NCBI GenBank assembly: GCA_044340865.1
Contig: JBIISW010000114.1
Location: forward strand, 1-8,192
Length of the DNA: 8,192 nucleotides
Source: UBA4416 sp044340865
GTDB lineage: Bacteria; Bacteroidota; Bacteroidia; B-17B0; Aurantibacillaceae
Direction: 5' to 3'
Shown here: positions 1 through 6,296 of the stretch, in pieces
How the letters are laid out: each line of letters starts with the position of its first letter
Position numbering within the stretch: position 1 is the stretch's first letter
Notes under the pieces: generated by a model
Told to the model about the DNA's origin: nothing
Database searches by the model: none
Seen by the model: the letters and a program-made list of their open reading frames with translations, nothing else
Made by a program: the position numbers and the translations under genes

Positions 1-1
1 A

Positions 2-622
2 TTAATTTCAGCATCTGGACACATCAATAAACCGGGTGTTTACGAAATTGAATTAGGTATTACAGTAGAAGAGTTTATATACAGTGAAGAGTATTGCGGT
101 GGTATTCGCAATGGTAAAAAATTAAAAGCAGTTGTTGCTGGTGGTTCATCAGTGCCTATTCTACCTGCGGCTTTAGCATTAACAACGGCTAAAGGAGAAC
201 CACGTTTAATGACTTACGAAAGTTTAGCTGATGGTGGATTTTTAACTGGAACCATGTTAGGTTCAGGTGGTTTTATTGCAATGGATGAAGATACTAGCAT
301 AGTAAAAAATTTATTTACATTCTCTCGTTTTTATCATCACGAAAGTTGCGGACAATGTTCGCCTTGTCGTGAAGGAACTGGTTGGATGGAAAAAATATTA
401 CAAAAGTTTTTAAACGGAACAGCAAACGAAAGTGATGTTGATTTGTTATGGGATATACAAAGTAAAATTGAAGGTAAAACAATTTGTCCATTAGGAGAAG
501 CTGCGGCTTGGCCTGTAGCTGCTGCTATTCGTCACTTCAAACATGAATTTATTGAAATAGCACAAAAGAAAAAGTTTGTGGATATCAGTCATTATAATAG
601 ATTAAATAAAATAATAGCGTAA
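2..622 (+). CDS. nuoF: NADH-quinone oxidoreductase subunit F (NuoF), C-terminal part
   Basis: Partial gene: the frame is open from base 2, so the start and the FMN/NADH-binding N-terminal half lie upstream. The visible 206 residues begin in the SLBB domain (SGHINKPGVYEIELG) and continue through GGSSVPILPA and MLGSGGFIAMDE. They end in the iron-sulfur domain HESCGQCSPCREGTGW. The N3 [4Fe-4S] ligands are Cys116, Cys119 and Cys122 of the fragment plus Cys162 in KTICPLGEAAAWPV, giving the family spacing C-x2-C-x2-C-x39-C. NuoF oxidises NADH through FMN and passes electrons to N3 at the tip of the peripheral arm. A GTG at 152 could be mistaken for a start, but the homology runs upstream of it without a break. 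The stop codon overlaps the nuoG start by one base (TAATG), which suggests translational coupling. All cluster ligands are present. Confidence 0.96.
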   Translation, partial: LISASGHINKPGVYEIELGITVEEFIYSEEYCGGIRNGKKLKAVVAGGSSVPILPAALALTTAKGEPRLMTYESLADGGFLTGTMLGSGGFIAMDEDTSIVKNLFTFSRFYHHESCGQCSPCREGTGWMEKILQKFLNGTANESDVDLLWDIQSKIEGKTICPLGEAAAWPVAAAIRHFKHEFIEIAQKKKFVDISHYNRLNKIIA

Positions 623-1605
623 TGAAAGTTACTATAGACGGAATAGAAATAGATGTGCCAAAAGGCACTACTATACTTGAAGCAGCACGAATGATTGGCC
701 CGGACGTAGCTCCACCAACGATGTGTTATCACTCAAAATTAAAAACAAGTGGCGGGTATTGTCGTACTTGCATTGTTAAGGTAACACAAGGTAGCGCCGC
801 AAATCCTACACCAATGCCTAAACCAGTAGCCTCTTGCCGCACGGAAGTTATGGAAGGAATGGTTGTTGAAAATACCATTAATAAAGATGTGTTAGAAGCA
901 CGCCAAGGCGTAGTTGAATTTTTATTAATGAATCATCCTTTGGATTGCCCTGTATGTGATCAAGCAGGAGAATGTCATTTACAAGATTTAGGATATTCTC
1001 ATGGAGCTGCAACAACGCGTTACGAATTTCCTCGTAGAGAATTTGAACGCATTGATATAGGTAAATATGTTCAGTTACATATGAACCGTTGTATCATGTG
1101 TTTTCGTTGTGTGAAAGTTGCAGATCAGTTAACTGATAATCGTGTGCATGGTGTTATGCACCGTGGGGATGCTGCAGAAATTTCTACTTACATTGAGAAT
1201 GTAATTGAAAACGATATGTCGGGTAATGTGATTGATGTTTGTCCAGTTGGCGCGTTGACTGATAAAACGTTCCGATTCAAATCACGTGTATGGTTCACAA
1301 AACCAGTGGATGCAAGTTGCGATTGTAAAAAGTGCTCAGGAAAAGTTCGTTTGTGGATGAAAGGTACGGAAGTTTTAAGAGTAACAGCACGTAAAGATCA
1401 ATGGGGTGAATCCATCGATTTTATTTGTAATGAATGCCGTTTCGAAAAAAAGAATACAGCTGATTGGAAAGTTGAAGGACCATCACCAATACACAGAAGC
1501 AGTGTGATTTCTCAAAATCATTACGAAAATTTAAATGAATTAAAAGTGCAAGTGATGAAACAACAAAAAGCACTTGGATTTATGGATATTAATAAAAGAC
1601 CTTAA
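622..1605 (+). CDS. nuoG: NADH-quinone oxidoreductase subunit G (NuoG), short form with three Fe-S clusters
   Basis: The 327-residue protein carries the electron wire of the peripheral arm. An N-terminal 2Fe-2S ferredoxin domain supplies N1b ligands Cys35, Cys47, Cys50 and Cys72. The His-Cys3 motif HPLDCPVCDQAGEC gives N5 ligands His105, Cys109, Cys112 and Cys118. N4 is bound by Cys157, Cys160 and Cys163 (NRCIMCFRC) and Cys207 (DVCPVGAL). Residues 230-275 resemble the small Fe-S module that begins the molybdopterin-oxidoreductase region, but the cysteines differ from the usual N7 pattern: C233, C235, C238, C269 and C272. The large molybdopterin-like domain is absent; E. coli NuoG is about 900 residues. 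From family knowledge, short NuoG is usual in Bacteroidota, so I read this as a lineage form and not a broken gene. The ATG at 622 shares its A with the nuoF stop, and no Shine-Dalgarno motif is seen. Confidence 0.95.
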   Translation: MKVTIDGIEIDVPKGTTILEAARMIGPDVAPPTMCYHSKLKTSGGYCRTCIVKVTQGSAANPTPMPKPVASCRTEVMEGMVVENTINKDVLEARQGVVEFLLMNHPLDCPVCDQAGECHLQDLGYSHGAATTRYEFPRREFERIDIGKYVQLHMNRCIMCFRCVKVADQLTDNRVHGVMHRGDAAEISTYIENVIENDMSGNVIDVCPVGALTDKTFRFKSRVWFTKPVDASCDCKKCSGKVRLWMKGTEVLRVTARKDQWGESIDFICNECRFEKKNTADWKVEGPSPIHRSSVISQNHYENLNELKVQVMKQQKALGFMDINKRP

Positions 1606-1614
1606 TTTAAAAGT

Positions 1615-2670
1615 ATGACAGCATTTATAATATACAAAGCAATAATGTGTGCAGGGGTTTTCCTATTATGTTTGGGAGCAGCTGCTTATGCAACTTTATG
1701 GGAAAGAAAATTTGCAGCATTTTTACAAGACCGTAAAGGTCCGAGTAGAGCAGGTTGGGGTGGATTATTACAACCATTAGCCGATGGTGTAAAAATGTTT
1801 ATGAAAGAAGAAATCATTCCCAATGTTTCCAACCGTTCTTTATTTATTTTGGGGCCAAGTATTTTTATGGTCACTGCCGTGATAACAAGTTCTGTTATTC
1901 CTTGGGCTAAACCAGTTTTAATAAATGGAGTAACGTATGATTTACAAATTACCGATATTAACATTGGTGTGATTTATTTGCTAGGCGTAGCTTCTATTGG
2001 TGTATACGGAATTATGATTGGTGGTTGGGCATCTAATAATAAGTTTGCTTTATTGGGTGCTGTTCGTGCTTCATCACAAATGATTAGTTACGAAATTCCA
2101 ATGGGTATCGCATTAATTGCTTTAATTATTTCTTCAGGTGGATCATTAAGTTTAAAAGAAATTGTTGAAGGGCAAGATGCTGGATTTGCTAATATAGTTT
2201 GGCAACCACTTGGATTTTTAATTTTCTTTATTTGTGCATTAGCAGAAACCAATCGTGCACCATTTGATTTACCTGAATGTGAAACCGAATTAGTTGGTGG
2301 TTACCACACCGAATATTCTTCTATGAAATTAGGTTTGTTTTTATTTGCAGAATACATCAATATGTTTATTTCTTCAGCCGTAATGGCAACTATGTATTTT
2401 GGGGGATATAACTTTCCATTTGCCCATGAGTTATACGCTAAGCTTGGTTTAGCAGATGGTTCAGTTTGGATTTCATTAATTGGTTTTGGTGCTTTAATCA
2501 CAAAAATATTTGGTTTCATTTGTTTATTCATGTGGATTCGTTGGACATTACCTCGTTTCCGTTATGATCAATTAATGAATCTAGGATGGAAATCATTATT
2601 ACCATTATCATTATTAAATTTAGCCATTACTGTGGCGGTTGAATACTTCAGAGGAAACATTCACTTTTAA
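1615..2670 (+). CDS. nuoH: NADH-quinone oxidoreductase subunit H (NuoH)
   Basis: The 351-residue membrane subunit forms the heel of complex I and most of the quinone entry channel, and it connects the peripheral arm to the proton-pumping arm. Two family signatures are clear. Residues 30-57 (ERKFAAFLQDRKGPSRAGWG, then LLQPLAD) are the first cytoplasmic loop. Residues 210-236 (AETNRAPFDLPECETELVGG, then YHTEYSS) are the acidic loop of the quinone chamber. Hydrophobic stretches near residues 5-27, 76-96, 115-137, 159-175, 196-210, 238-262, 286-309 and 328-346 fit the expected eight membrane helices. The length is normal for the family. The start lies 9 bases after the nuoG stop with no Shine-Dalgarno match, and the gene is plainly co-transcribed with its neighbours. 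Cys222 in the acidic loop is, as far as I recall, common in Bacteroidota. Confidence 0.97.
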   Translation: MTAFIIYKAIMCAGVFLLCLGAAAYATLWERKFAAFLQDRKGPSRAGWGGLLQPLADGVKMFMKEEIIPNVSNRSLFILGPSIFMVTAVITSSVIPWAKPVLINGVTYDLQITDINIGVIYLLGVASIGVYGIMIGGWASNNKFALLGAVRASSQMISYEIPMGIALIALIISSGGSLSLKEIVEGQDAGFANIVWQPLGFLIFFICALAETNRAPFDLPECETELVGGYHTEYSSMKLGLFLFAEYINMFISSAVMATMYFGGYNFPFAHELYAKLGLADGSVWISLIGFGALITKIFGFICLFMWIRWTLPRFRYDQLMNLGWKSLLPLSLLNLAITVAVEYFRGNIHF

Positions 2671-2681
2671 TTTTATAAAAC

Positions 2682-2780
2682 ATGAAGAAAATAGTTTTAA
2701 ATACATTTAGAATAGTTGAAGGATATGGAATTTGGAGTGCTTTTATTTATGCAATGGTAGCAATAATCACTAATCACTAA
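2682..2780 (+). CDS. possible small membrane peptide of 32 residues, function unknown
   Basis: An ATG lies 11 bases after the nuoH stop and opens a 32-codon frame ending in TAA at 2778-2780. The peptide starts MKKIVLNTFRIVEG and continues with a hydrophobic run around residues 16-30 (GIWSAFIYAMVAIIT). This would suit one short membrane helix with a positively charged N-terminus on the inside. The last codons (ITNH and the stop) fall within a tandem 7-base repeat. The position between two nuo genes on the same strand, close to the nuoH stop, is that of an operon member. I do not recognise the peptide. It could be a real small protein, a translated leader that helps ribosomes reach nuoI 11 bases further on, or a chance frame in AT-rich DNA. 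No Shine-Dalgarno motif supports it, but its neighbours lack one too. Confidence 0.35.
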   Translation: MKKIVLNTFRIVEGYGIWSAFIYAMVAIITNH

Positions 2781-2785
2781 TCACT
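2764..2785. repeat. three tandem copies of the heptamer AATCACT
   Basis: The units occupy 2765-2771, 2772-2778 and 2779-2785 without mismatch, and the preceding T at 2764 also fits the period. The array overlaps the end of the small ORF and finishes 6 bases before the nuoI start codon. Its function is unknown. It resembles the heptamer array before nuoJ in unit length and in its placement before a start codon. Confidence 0.9.
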
Positions 2786-2791
2786 TAAGCA

Positions 2792-3394
2792 ATGCAATTA
2801 ACTAATAGAAAAGTAGTCGTTTCAAATAAAGTGCAAAGTTTTGCAGAACGTTTATATTTACCTGCTATTGCAAAAGGCATGGTTATAACTGCAAGTCACT
2901 TATTTAAAAAATCACCCACCATTCATTATCCTGAACAAAAGCGTCCGATTGCTCCTGTATATCGTGGGCAACATGTTTTAAAACGCGATGATGCGGGTGC
3001 AGAAAGATGTACTTCTTGTGGTATGTGTGCGGTAGCTTGTCCAGCTGAAGCCATTACGATGACAAGTGGTGAACGAAAAAAAGGCGAAGAACATTTGTAT
3101 CGCGAAGAAAAATACGCAGCTACCTATGAAATAGATATGTTGCGTTGTATTTTTTGTGGCTTGTGTGAAGAGGCTTGTCCTAAGGAAGCTATTTTCTTAA
3201 CAGATCGTTTGGTGGATACACAATTTGAACGTAAAGATTTTGTTTATGGTAAAGACAAATTGGTTGAGAAAATGAATGAGCGCATTGATGTAACTAAACG
3301 TCAAACGGCTGCTGTTTTAGAATTTAAAAAAACATTAGGTTTAAAACACAACGAATTATTTGACGCCAATAAATTAAATAAAGGAAATCACTAA
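2792..3394 (+). CDS. nuoI: NADH-quinone oxidoreductase subunit I (NuoI), 2x[4Fe-4S] ferredoxin
   Basis: The 200-residue subunit holds clusters N6a and N6b, which pass electrons from the NuoG chain towards N2 and the quinone site. Two ferredoxin motifs are visible. CTSCGMCAVACPAEAI carries Cys73, Cys76, Cys79 and Cys83, and CIFCGLCEEACPKEAI carries Cys119, Cys122, Cys125 and Cys129. The fourth cysteine of each motif should serve the partner cluster, as in other 8Fe ferredoxins. The N-terminal segment (residues 18-63: ERLYLPAIAKGMVITASHLF, then the PVYRGQHVLKR region) is the amphipathic part that anchors NuoI to NuoH and the membrane. The chosen ATG gives a normal N-terminus, MQLTNRKVVVS. It has no Shine-Dalgarno motif and directly follows a 7-base tandem repeat. 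All ligands are intact. Confidence 0.97.
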   Translation: MQLTNRKVVVSNKVQSFAERLYLPAIAKGMVITASHLFKKSPTIHYPEQKRPIAPVYRGQHVLKRDDAGAERCTSCGMCAVACPAEAITMTSGERKKGEEHLYREEKYAATYEIDMLRCIFCGLCEEACPKEAIFLTDRLVDTQFERKDFVYGKDKLVEKMNERIDVTKRQTAAVLEFKKTLGLKHNELFDANKLNKGNH

Positions 3395-3442
3395 TTAGAA
3401 AATTTAAAAAATAATATTAATTCGGTTTTTAATGATAGCCCA
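3395..3442. other. AT-rich spacer after nuoI, nothing recognised
   Basis: This is the first half of the 88-base gap between nuoI and nuoJ. It is almost wholly A and T, with a GTTTTT run at 3425-3430 that could pair with AAAAAC at 3443-3448 across a 12-base loop. Six mostly A-T pairs are too weak to call a terminator. I see no TAnnTTTG-type Bacteroidota promoter and no credible frame. Confidence 0.5.
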
Positions 3443-3477
3443 AAAAACTAAAAACTAAAAACTAAAAACTAAAAACT
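3443..3477. repeat. five tandem copies of the heptamer AAAAACT
   Basis: Five exact units lie at 3443-3449, 3450-3456, 3457-3463, 3464-3470 and 3471-3477. They are followed by five A residues and the nuoJ ATG at 3483. The array therefore forms the whole 5' flank of nuoJ where a ribosome would bind. No Shine-Dalgarno motif is present. In Bacteroidota, A-rich sequence before the start codon favours initiation, so the array may serve as the translation-initiation region. Copy number may change by slippage; that is inference. Confidence 0.93.
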
Positions 3478-3482
3478 AAAAA

Positions 3483-4013
3483 ATGTTAGGATACACAATT
3501 ACACAATGGCTTTTTGGAGTATTATCGTTAATGGCAATTATGTTTGCGTTAATGGTTGTTTTTACTCGTAATCCGGTTAATTCCGTTTTATATTTAGTGC
3601 TAACATTCTTTTGTATTGCAGGTCATTACTTATTATTAAACGCTCAATTTTTAGCAGTCGTACATATTGTTGTTTATGCAGGAGCAATCATGGTATTATT
3701 TTTATTCATCATCATGCTCATGAATTTAAATGCAGATACAGAGCCACGTAAACACATTGTTACGCGTGTCATTGCTGGCTGTATAGGTGGTGTTTTATTG
3801 TTCGTAATGGTTGGTGCCTTAAAAGGAGCTGAACAACTACAACTCGTACAAGGTGGTTCATCACAAATAGGATTAGTTAAAAATTTAGGTAAAGTTTTAT
3901 TTACAGAGTTTTTATTTCCATTTGAAATTGCATCGGTACTATTATTAGCCGCGTTAGTTGGTGCAATTATGATTGGAAAAAGAGAAAAAACAGTTGAAGA
4001 AATAGAAAACTAA
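3483..4013 (+). CDS. nuoJ: NADH-quinone oxidoreductase subunit J (NuoJ)
   Basis: The 176-residue membrane subunit sits between NuoH and NuoK and takes part in coupling quinone reduction to proton transfer. The hallmark is the third helix, VVHIVVYAGAIMVLFLFIIM (residues 59-78), which holds the glycine-containing bulge region whose rotation is linked to the active/resting states in known structures. Other hydrophobic segments lie near residues 8-27, 34-50, 94-112 and 144-165, giving the expected five helices. The stretch from 133 to 162 (KNLGKVLFTEFLFPFEIASV and on) is typical of the family. The gene ends in two consecutive stop codons (TAATAA). Its leader is the AAAAACT heptamer array, unlike the short gaps before most other genes here. 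Confidence 0.95.
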   Translation: MLGYTITQWLFGVLSLMAIMFALMVVFTRNPVNSVLYLVLTFFCIAGHYLLLNAQFLAVVHIVVYAGAIMVLFLFIIMLMNLNADTEPRKHIVTRVIAGCIGGVLLFVMVGALKGAEQLQLVQGGSSQIGLVKNLGKVLFTEFLFPFEIASVLLLAALVGAIMIGKREKTVEEIEN

Positions 4014-4034
4014 TAAATTAAAAAAAGTAAAATT

Positions 4035-4346
4035 ATGTTAAACGGAATTCCAATTAATTATTACATCATGCTGAGCGCTGTGTTATTTATCATAGGCGTT
4101 GTAGGTGTTATGGCTCGTAGAAATGCCATTATTGTTTTTATGTGTATTGAATTGATGTTGAATGCTGTCAACTTGTTATTAGTTGCGTTTTCAACCTTGC
4201 ATCAAGATGCTTCTGGGCAAGTATTTGTATTTTTTATTATGGCAGTTGCAGCCGCTGAGGTTGCAGTTGGGTTAGCTATTTTATCTATGGTTTACCGTAA
4301 TTTTAAAAGTATTGACATCGATTTATTAAGCAGAATAAAAAATTAA
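4035..4346 (+). CDS. nuoK: NADH-quinone oxidoreductase subunit K (NuoK)
   Basis: The 103-residue, three-helix subunit is related to MrpC of cation antiporters and forms part of the E-channel proton path. The two functional glutamates are visible: Glu39 in FMCIELMLNAVNL and Glu75 in VAAAEVAVGLAIL. They match Glu36 and Glu72 of E. coli NuoK with a three-residue offset caused by a slightly longer N-terminus. Helices lie near residues 9-26, 32-53 and 62-85. The length is standard. The start lies 21 bases after nuoJ behind an A-rich run, and the stop is 4 bases before the nuoL ATG, a spacing that suggests coupled translation of the two. Confidence 0.97.
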   Translation: MLNGIPINYYIMLSAVLFIIGVVGVMARRNAIIVFMCIELMLNAVNLLLVAFSTLHQDASGQVFVFFIMAVAAAEVAVGLAILSMVYRNFKSIDIDLLSRIKN

Positions 4347-4350
4347 GTAT

Positions 4351-6237
4351 ATGATTAAATTAGTAGCACTCATTCCATTATTTCCTTTACTAGGATTTCT
4401 TATTAATGGATTTTTCGGAAAAAAAATAAGCAAAGGATTATCTGGAACCATTGCAAGTCTAGCAGTTTTAGCCTCATTTGTTGTTTCACTTTTAATCTTT
4501 ATGGATTTGGAAGAACATCATGAAGTGACTTCGCATACAGTTAATTTGTTTGCATGGATAAATTCTGGCAGCCTCAATATTCCTTTTGAATTCTTAGTTG
4601 ATCCGTTATCATCTTGGTTTTTATTAATCATTACAGGAATTGGATTTTTAATTCATATTTATTCAATTGGATACATGCATGATGACGAAGGTTTTTCGCG
4701 CTTCTTTACGTATTTAAATTTGTTTGTATTCTTCATGCTATTATTAGTTTTAGGAAATAACTACTTAATTATGTTTGTTGGTTGGGAAGGTGTTGGTTTA
4801 TGTTCTTATTTATTAATTGGCTTTTGGTACAAAAACACAGCGTATAATAATGCTGCTAAAAAAGCATTCATCATGAATCGTATAGGTGATTTAGGTTTTT
4901 TACTAGGAATCATTTTGATTTTTGTCACATTTGGAAGTATTACTTACAGTGAAGTATTTTCGGTAGCAGGAAGTGGCAGTAATGCTGTGATTACAGCTAT
5001 CGCCTTATTATTATTTATTGGTGCTATGGGAAAATCGGCTCAATTACCTTTATACACTTGGTTACCTGATGCAATGGCTGGGCCAACTCCAGTGTCTGCA
5101 TTAATACATGCAGCTACAATGGTAACCGCGGGTATTTATATGATTGTTCGTTCTAATGTGTTTTATTCAATGTCTGATTTAGCATCGGAAGTAGTTGCCA
5201 TTGTTGGTGTAACTACTGCTTTGTTTGCTGCTACAATTGGCTTGTTTCAAAATGATATTAAGAAAGTATTAGCTTATTCAACGGTATCACAATTAGGTTT
5301 AATGTTTTTAGGTTTAGGCGTTGGTGCCTATAGTTCATCAGTATTTCATGTTACAACGCATGCATTCTTTAAAGCCTTATTGTTTTTAGGTGCTGGTTCT
5401 GTGATTCATGCAATGGGCGGCGAACAAGATATGCGAAAAATGGGTGGTTTAAAAAAAGCTTTACCAATCACTTTTATCACCATGCTAATTGGAACGATTG
5501 CCATTAGTGGTATTCCTCCTTTTTCAGGTTTCTTTTCAAAAGATGAAATTTTAGCTCACACGTTCGAGCATAGCCCAGTGTTATGGTTTTTCGGAATGGT
5601 TGCTTCTATCTTAACGGCGTTTTATATGTTCCGTTTATTGTATTTAACGTTCTATCGTAATTTCAGAGGAACTCACGAGCAAGAACATCATTTACATGAA
5701 TCACCAAAAAGCATGACCATTCCTTTAATTGTATTGGCTGTCCTTTCAATCCTTGGTGGTTTTTTAGGCTTACCAGAATTTTGGGGCTTCACCAATTGGA
5801 TGCATCATCATTTAGATTCTATTATTCTTCATAAAAATCCAAGTGTTTTAAATCACACTACCGAGTGGATGTTAATGGGAATTGCAGTTATTGCAGCAAG
5901 TATAACCATTGTTTTTGCCTATATGGTTTATATTAAAAAACAAACGTTGCCTGAAGAAAAAGACGAGAAATTAACAGGACTTAAAAAAGTAATTTACAAT
6001 AAATATTATGTAGATGAAATTTACAACCTCATTATTACAAAACCATTGAATGCGATGTCTGATTTGTTTTATAAATTTTTCGACAAACAAGTTATAGATG
6101 GATTTGTAAATGGAATAGGTAGCGTTGTTGTTGGGATGAGTTCAGTAGTTCGTAAAGCACAAACTGGACATATAGGAGTTTACATTTTCAGTATGGTATT
6201 AGGTATTATTTTAATTTTATTTTATTCGTTCATATAA
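4351..6237 (+). CDS. nuoL: NADH-quinone oxidoreductase subunit L (NuoL), distal proton-pumping subunit
   Basis: The 628-residue antiporter-like subunit sits at the far end of the membrane arm. The proton-path residues are in place: Glu146 in GWEGVGLCSYLL, Lys228 in AMGKSAQLPLYTWLPDAMAG, His253 in ALIHAATMVTAG, His333, His337 and Lys341 in FHVTTHAFFKALLFLGAGS, and Lys397 in ISGIPPFSGFFSKDEIL. These match E. coli positions 144, 229, 254, 334, 338, 342 and 399. The C-terminal part has the KVIYNKYYVDEIYN motif (546-559) leading into the long lateral helix, and a final helix near 608-627 that anchors it. A histidine-rich loop at 442-449 (HEQEHHLH) precedes the usual ESPKS stretch; it is probably a variant of the family's HLHE loop. 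The length and all key residues suggest a functional pump. Confidence 0.98.
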   Translation: MIKLVALIPLFPLLGFLINGFFGKKISKGLSGTIASLAVLASFVVSLLIFMDLEEHHEVTSHTVNLFAWINSGSLNIPFEFLVDPLSSWFLLIITGIGFLIHIYSIGYMHDDEGFSRFFTYLNLFVFFMLLLVLGNNYLIMFVGWEGVGLCSYLLIGFWYKNTAYNNAAKKAFIMNRIGDLGFLLGIILIFVTFGSITYSEVFSVAGSGSNAVITAIALLLFIGAMGKSAQLPLYTWLPDAMAGPTPVSALIHAATMVTAGIYMIVRSNVFYSMSDLASEVVAIVGVTTALFAATIGLFQNDIKKVLAYSTVSQLGLMFLGLGVGAYSSSVFHVTTHAFFKALLFLGAGSVIHAMGGEQDMRKMGGLKKALPITFITMLIGTIAISGIPPFSGFFSKDEILAHTFEHSPVLWFFGMVASILTAFYMFRLLYLTFYRNFRGTHEQEHHLHESPKSMTIPLIVLAVLSILGGFLGLPEFWGFTNWMHHHLDSIILHKNPSVLNHTTEWMLMGIAVIAASITIVFAYMVYIKKQTLPEEKDEKLTGLKKVIYNKYYVDEIYNLIITKPLNAMSDLFYKFFDKQVIDGFVNGIGSVVVGMSSVVRKAQTGHIGVYIFSMVLGIILILFYSFI

Positions 6238-6296
6238 ACGTTTAACGAGAATTAAAAACAGAAAATTAAAAAGTAAAAATAAAAGGAAAATAAATT
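6238..6296. promoter_or_regulatory. A-rich nuoM leader with an SD-like AAAGGA and a 14-base near-repeat
   Basis: The 59-base gap has AAAGGA at 6282-6287, 9 bases before the nuoM ATG. It is the only convincing Shine-Dalgarno-like site before any gene in the window. Within the gap, ATTAAAAA occurs at 6251-6258 and again at 6265-6272; the two 14-base units agree at 11 of 14 positions. No TAnnTTTG promoter element is seen, so nuoM is probably read from the upstream operon promoter. Confidence 0.5.

Noticed and set aside
152..154. GTG as the start of a short NuoF-like protein
   Set aside because: The same frame is open back to base 2 and encodes the SLBB part of NuoF, so this is an internal Val codon of a gene truncated by the window edge.
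622..1605. NuoG as a truncated pseudogene
   Set aside because: The frame is intact, all N1b, N4 and N5 ligands are present, and short NuoG without the molybdopterin-like domain is known in Bacteroidota.
1686..1964. Open frame of about 90 codons on the - strand inside nuoH
   Set aside because: It is antisense to the conserved NuoH signature region, has no recognisable motif, and is explained by the codon pattern of the sense gene.
2301..2531. Open frame on the - strand in the 3' part of nuoH
   Set aside because: It lies wholly under a certain gene and its translation resembles no known family; this is a shadow frame.
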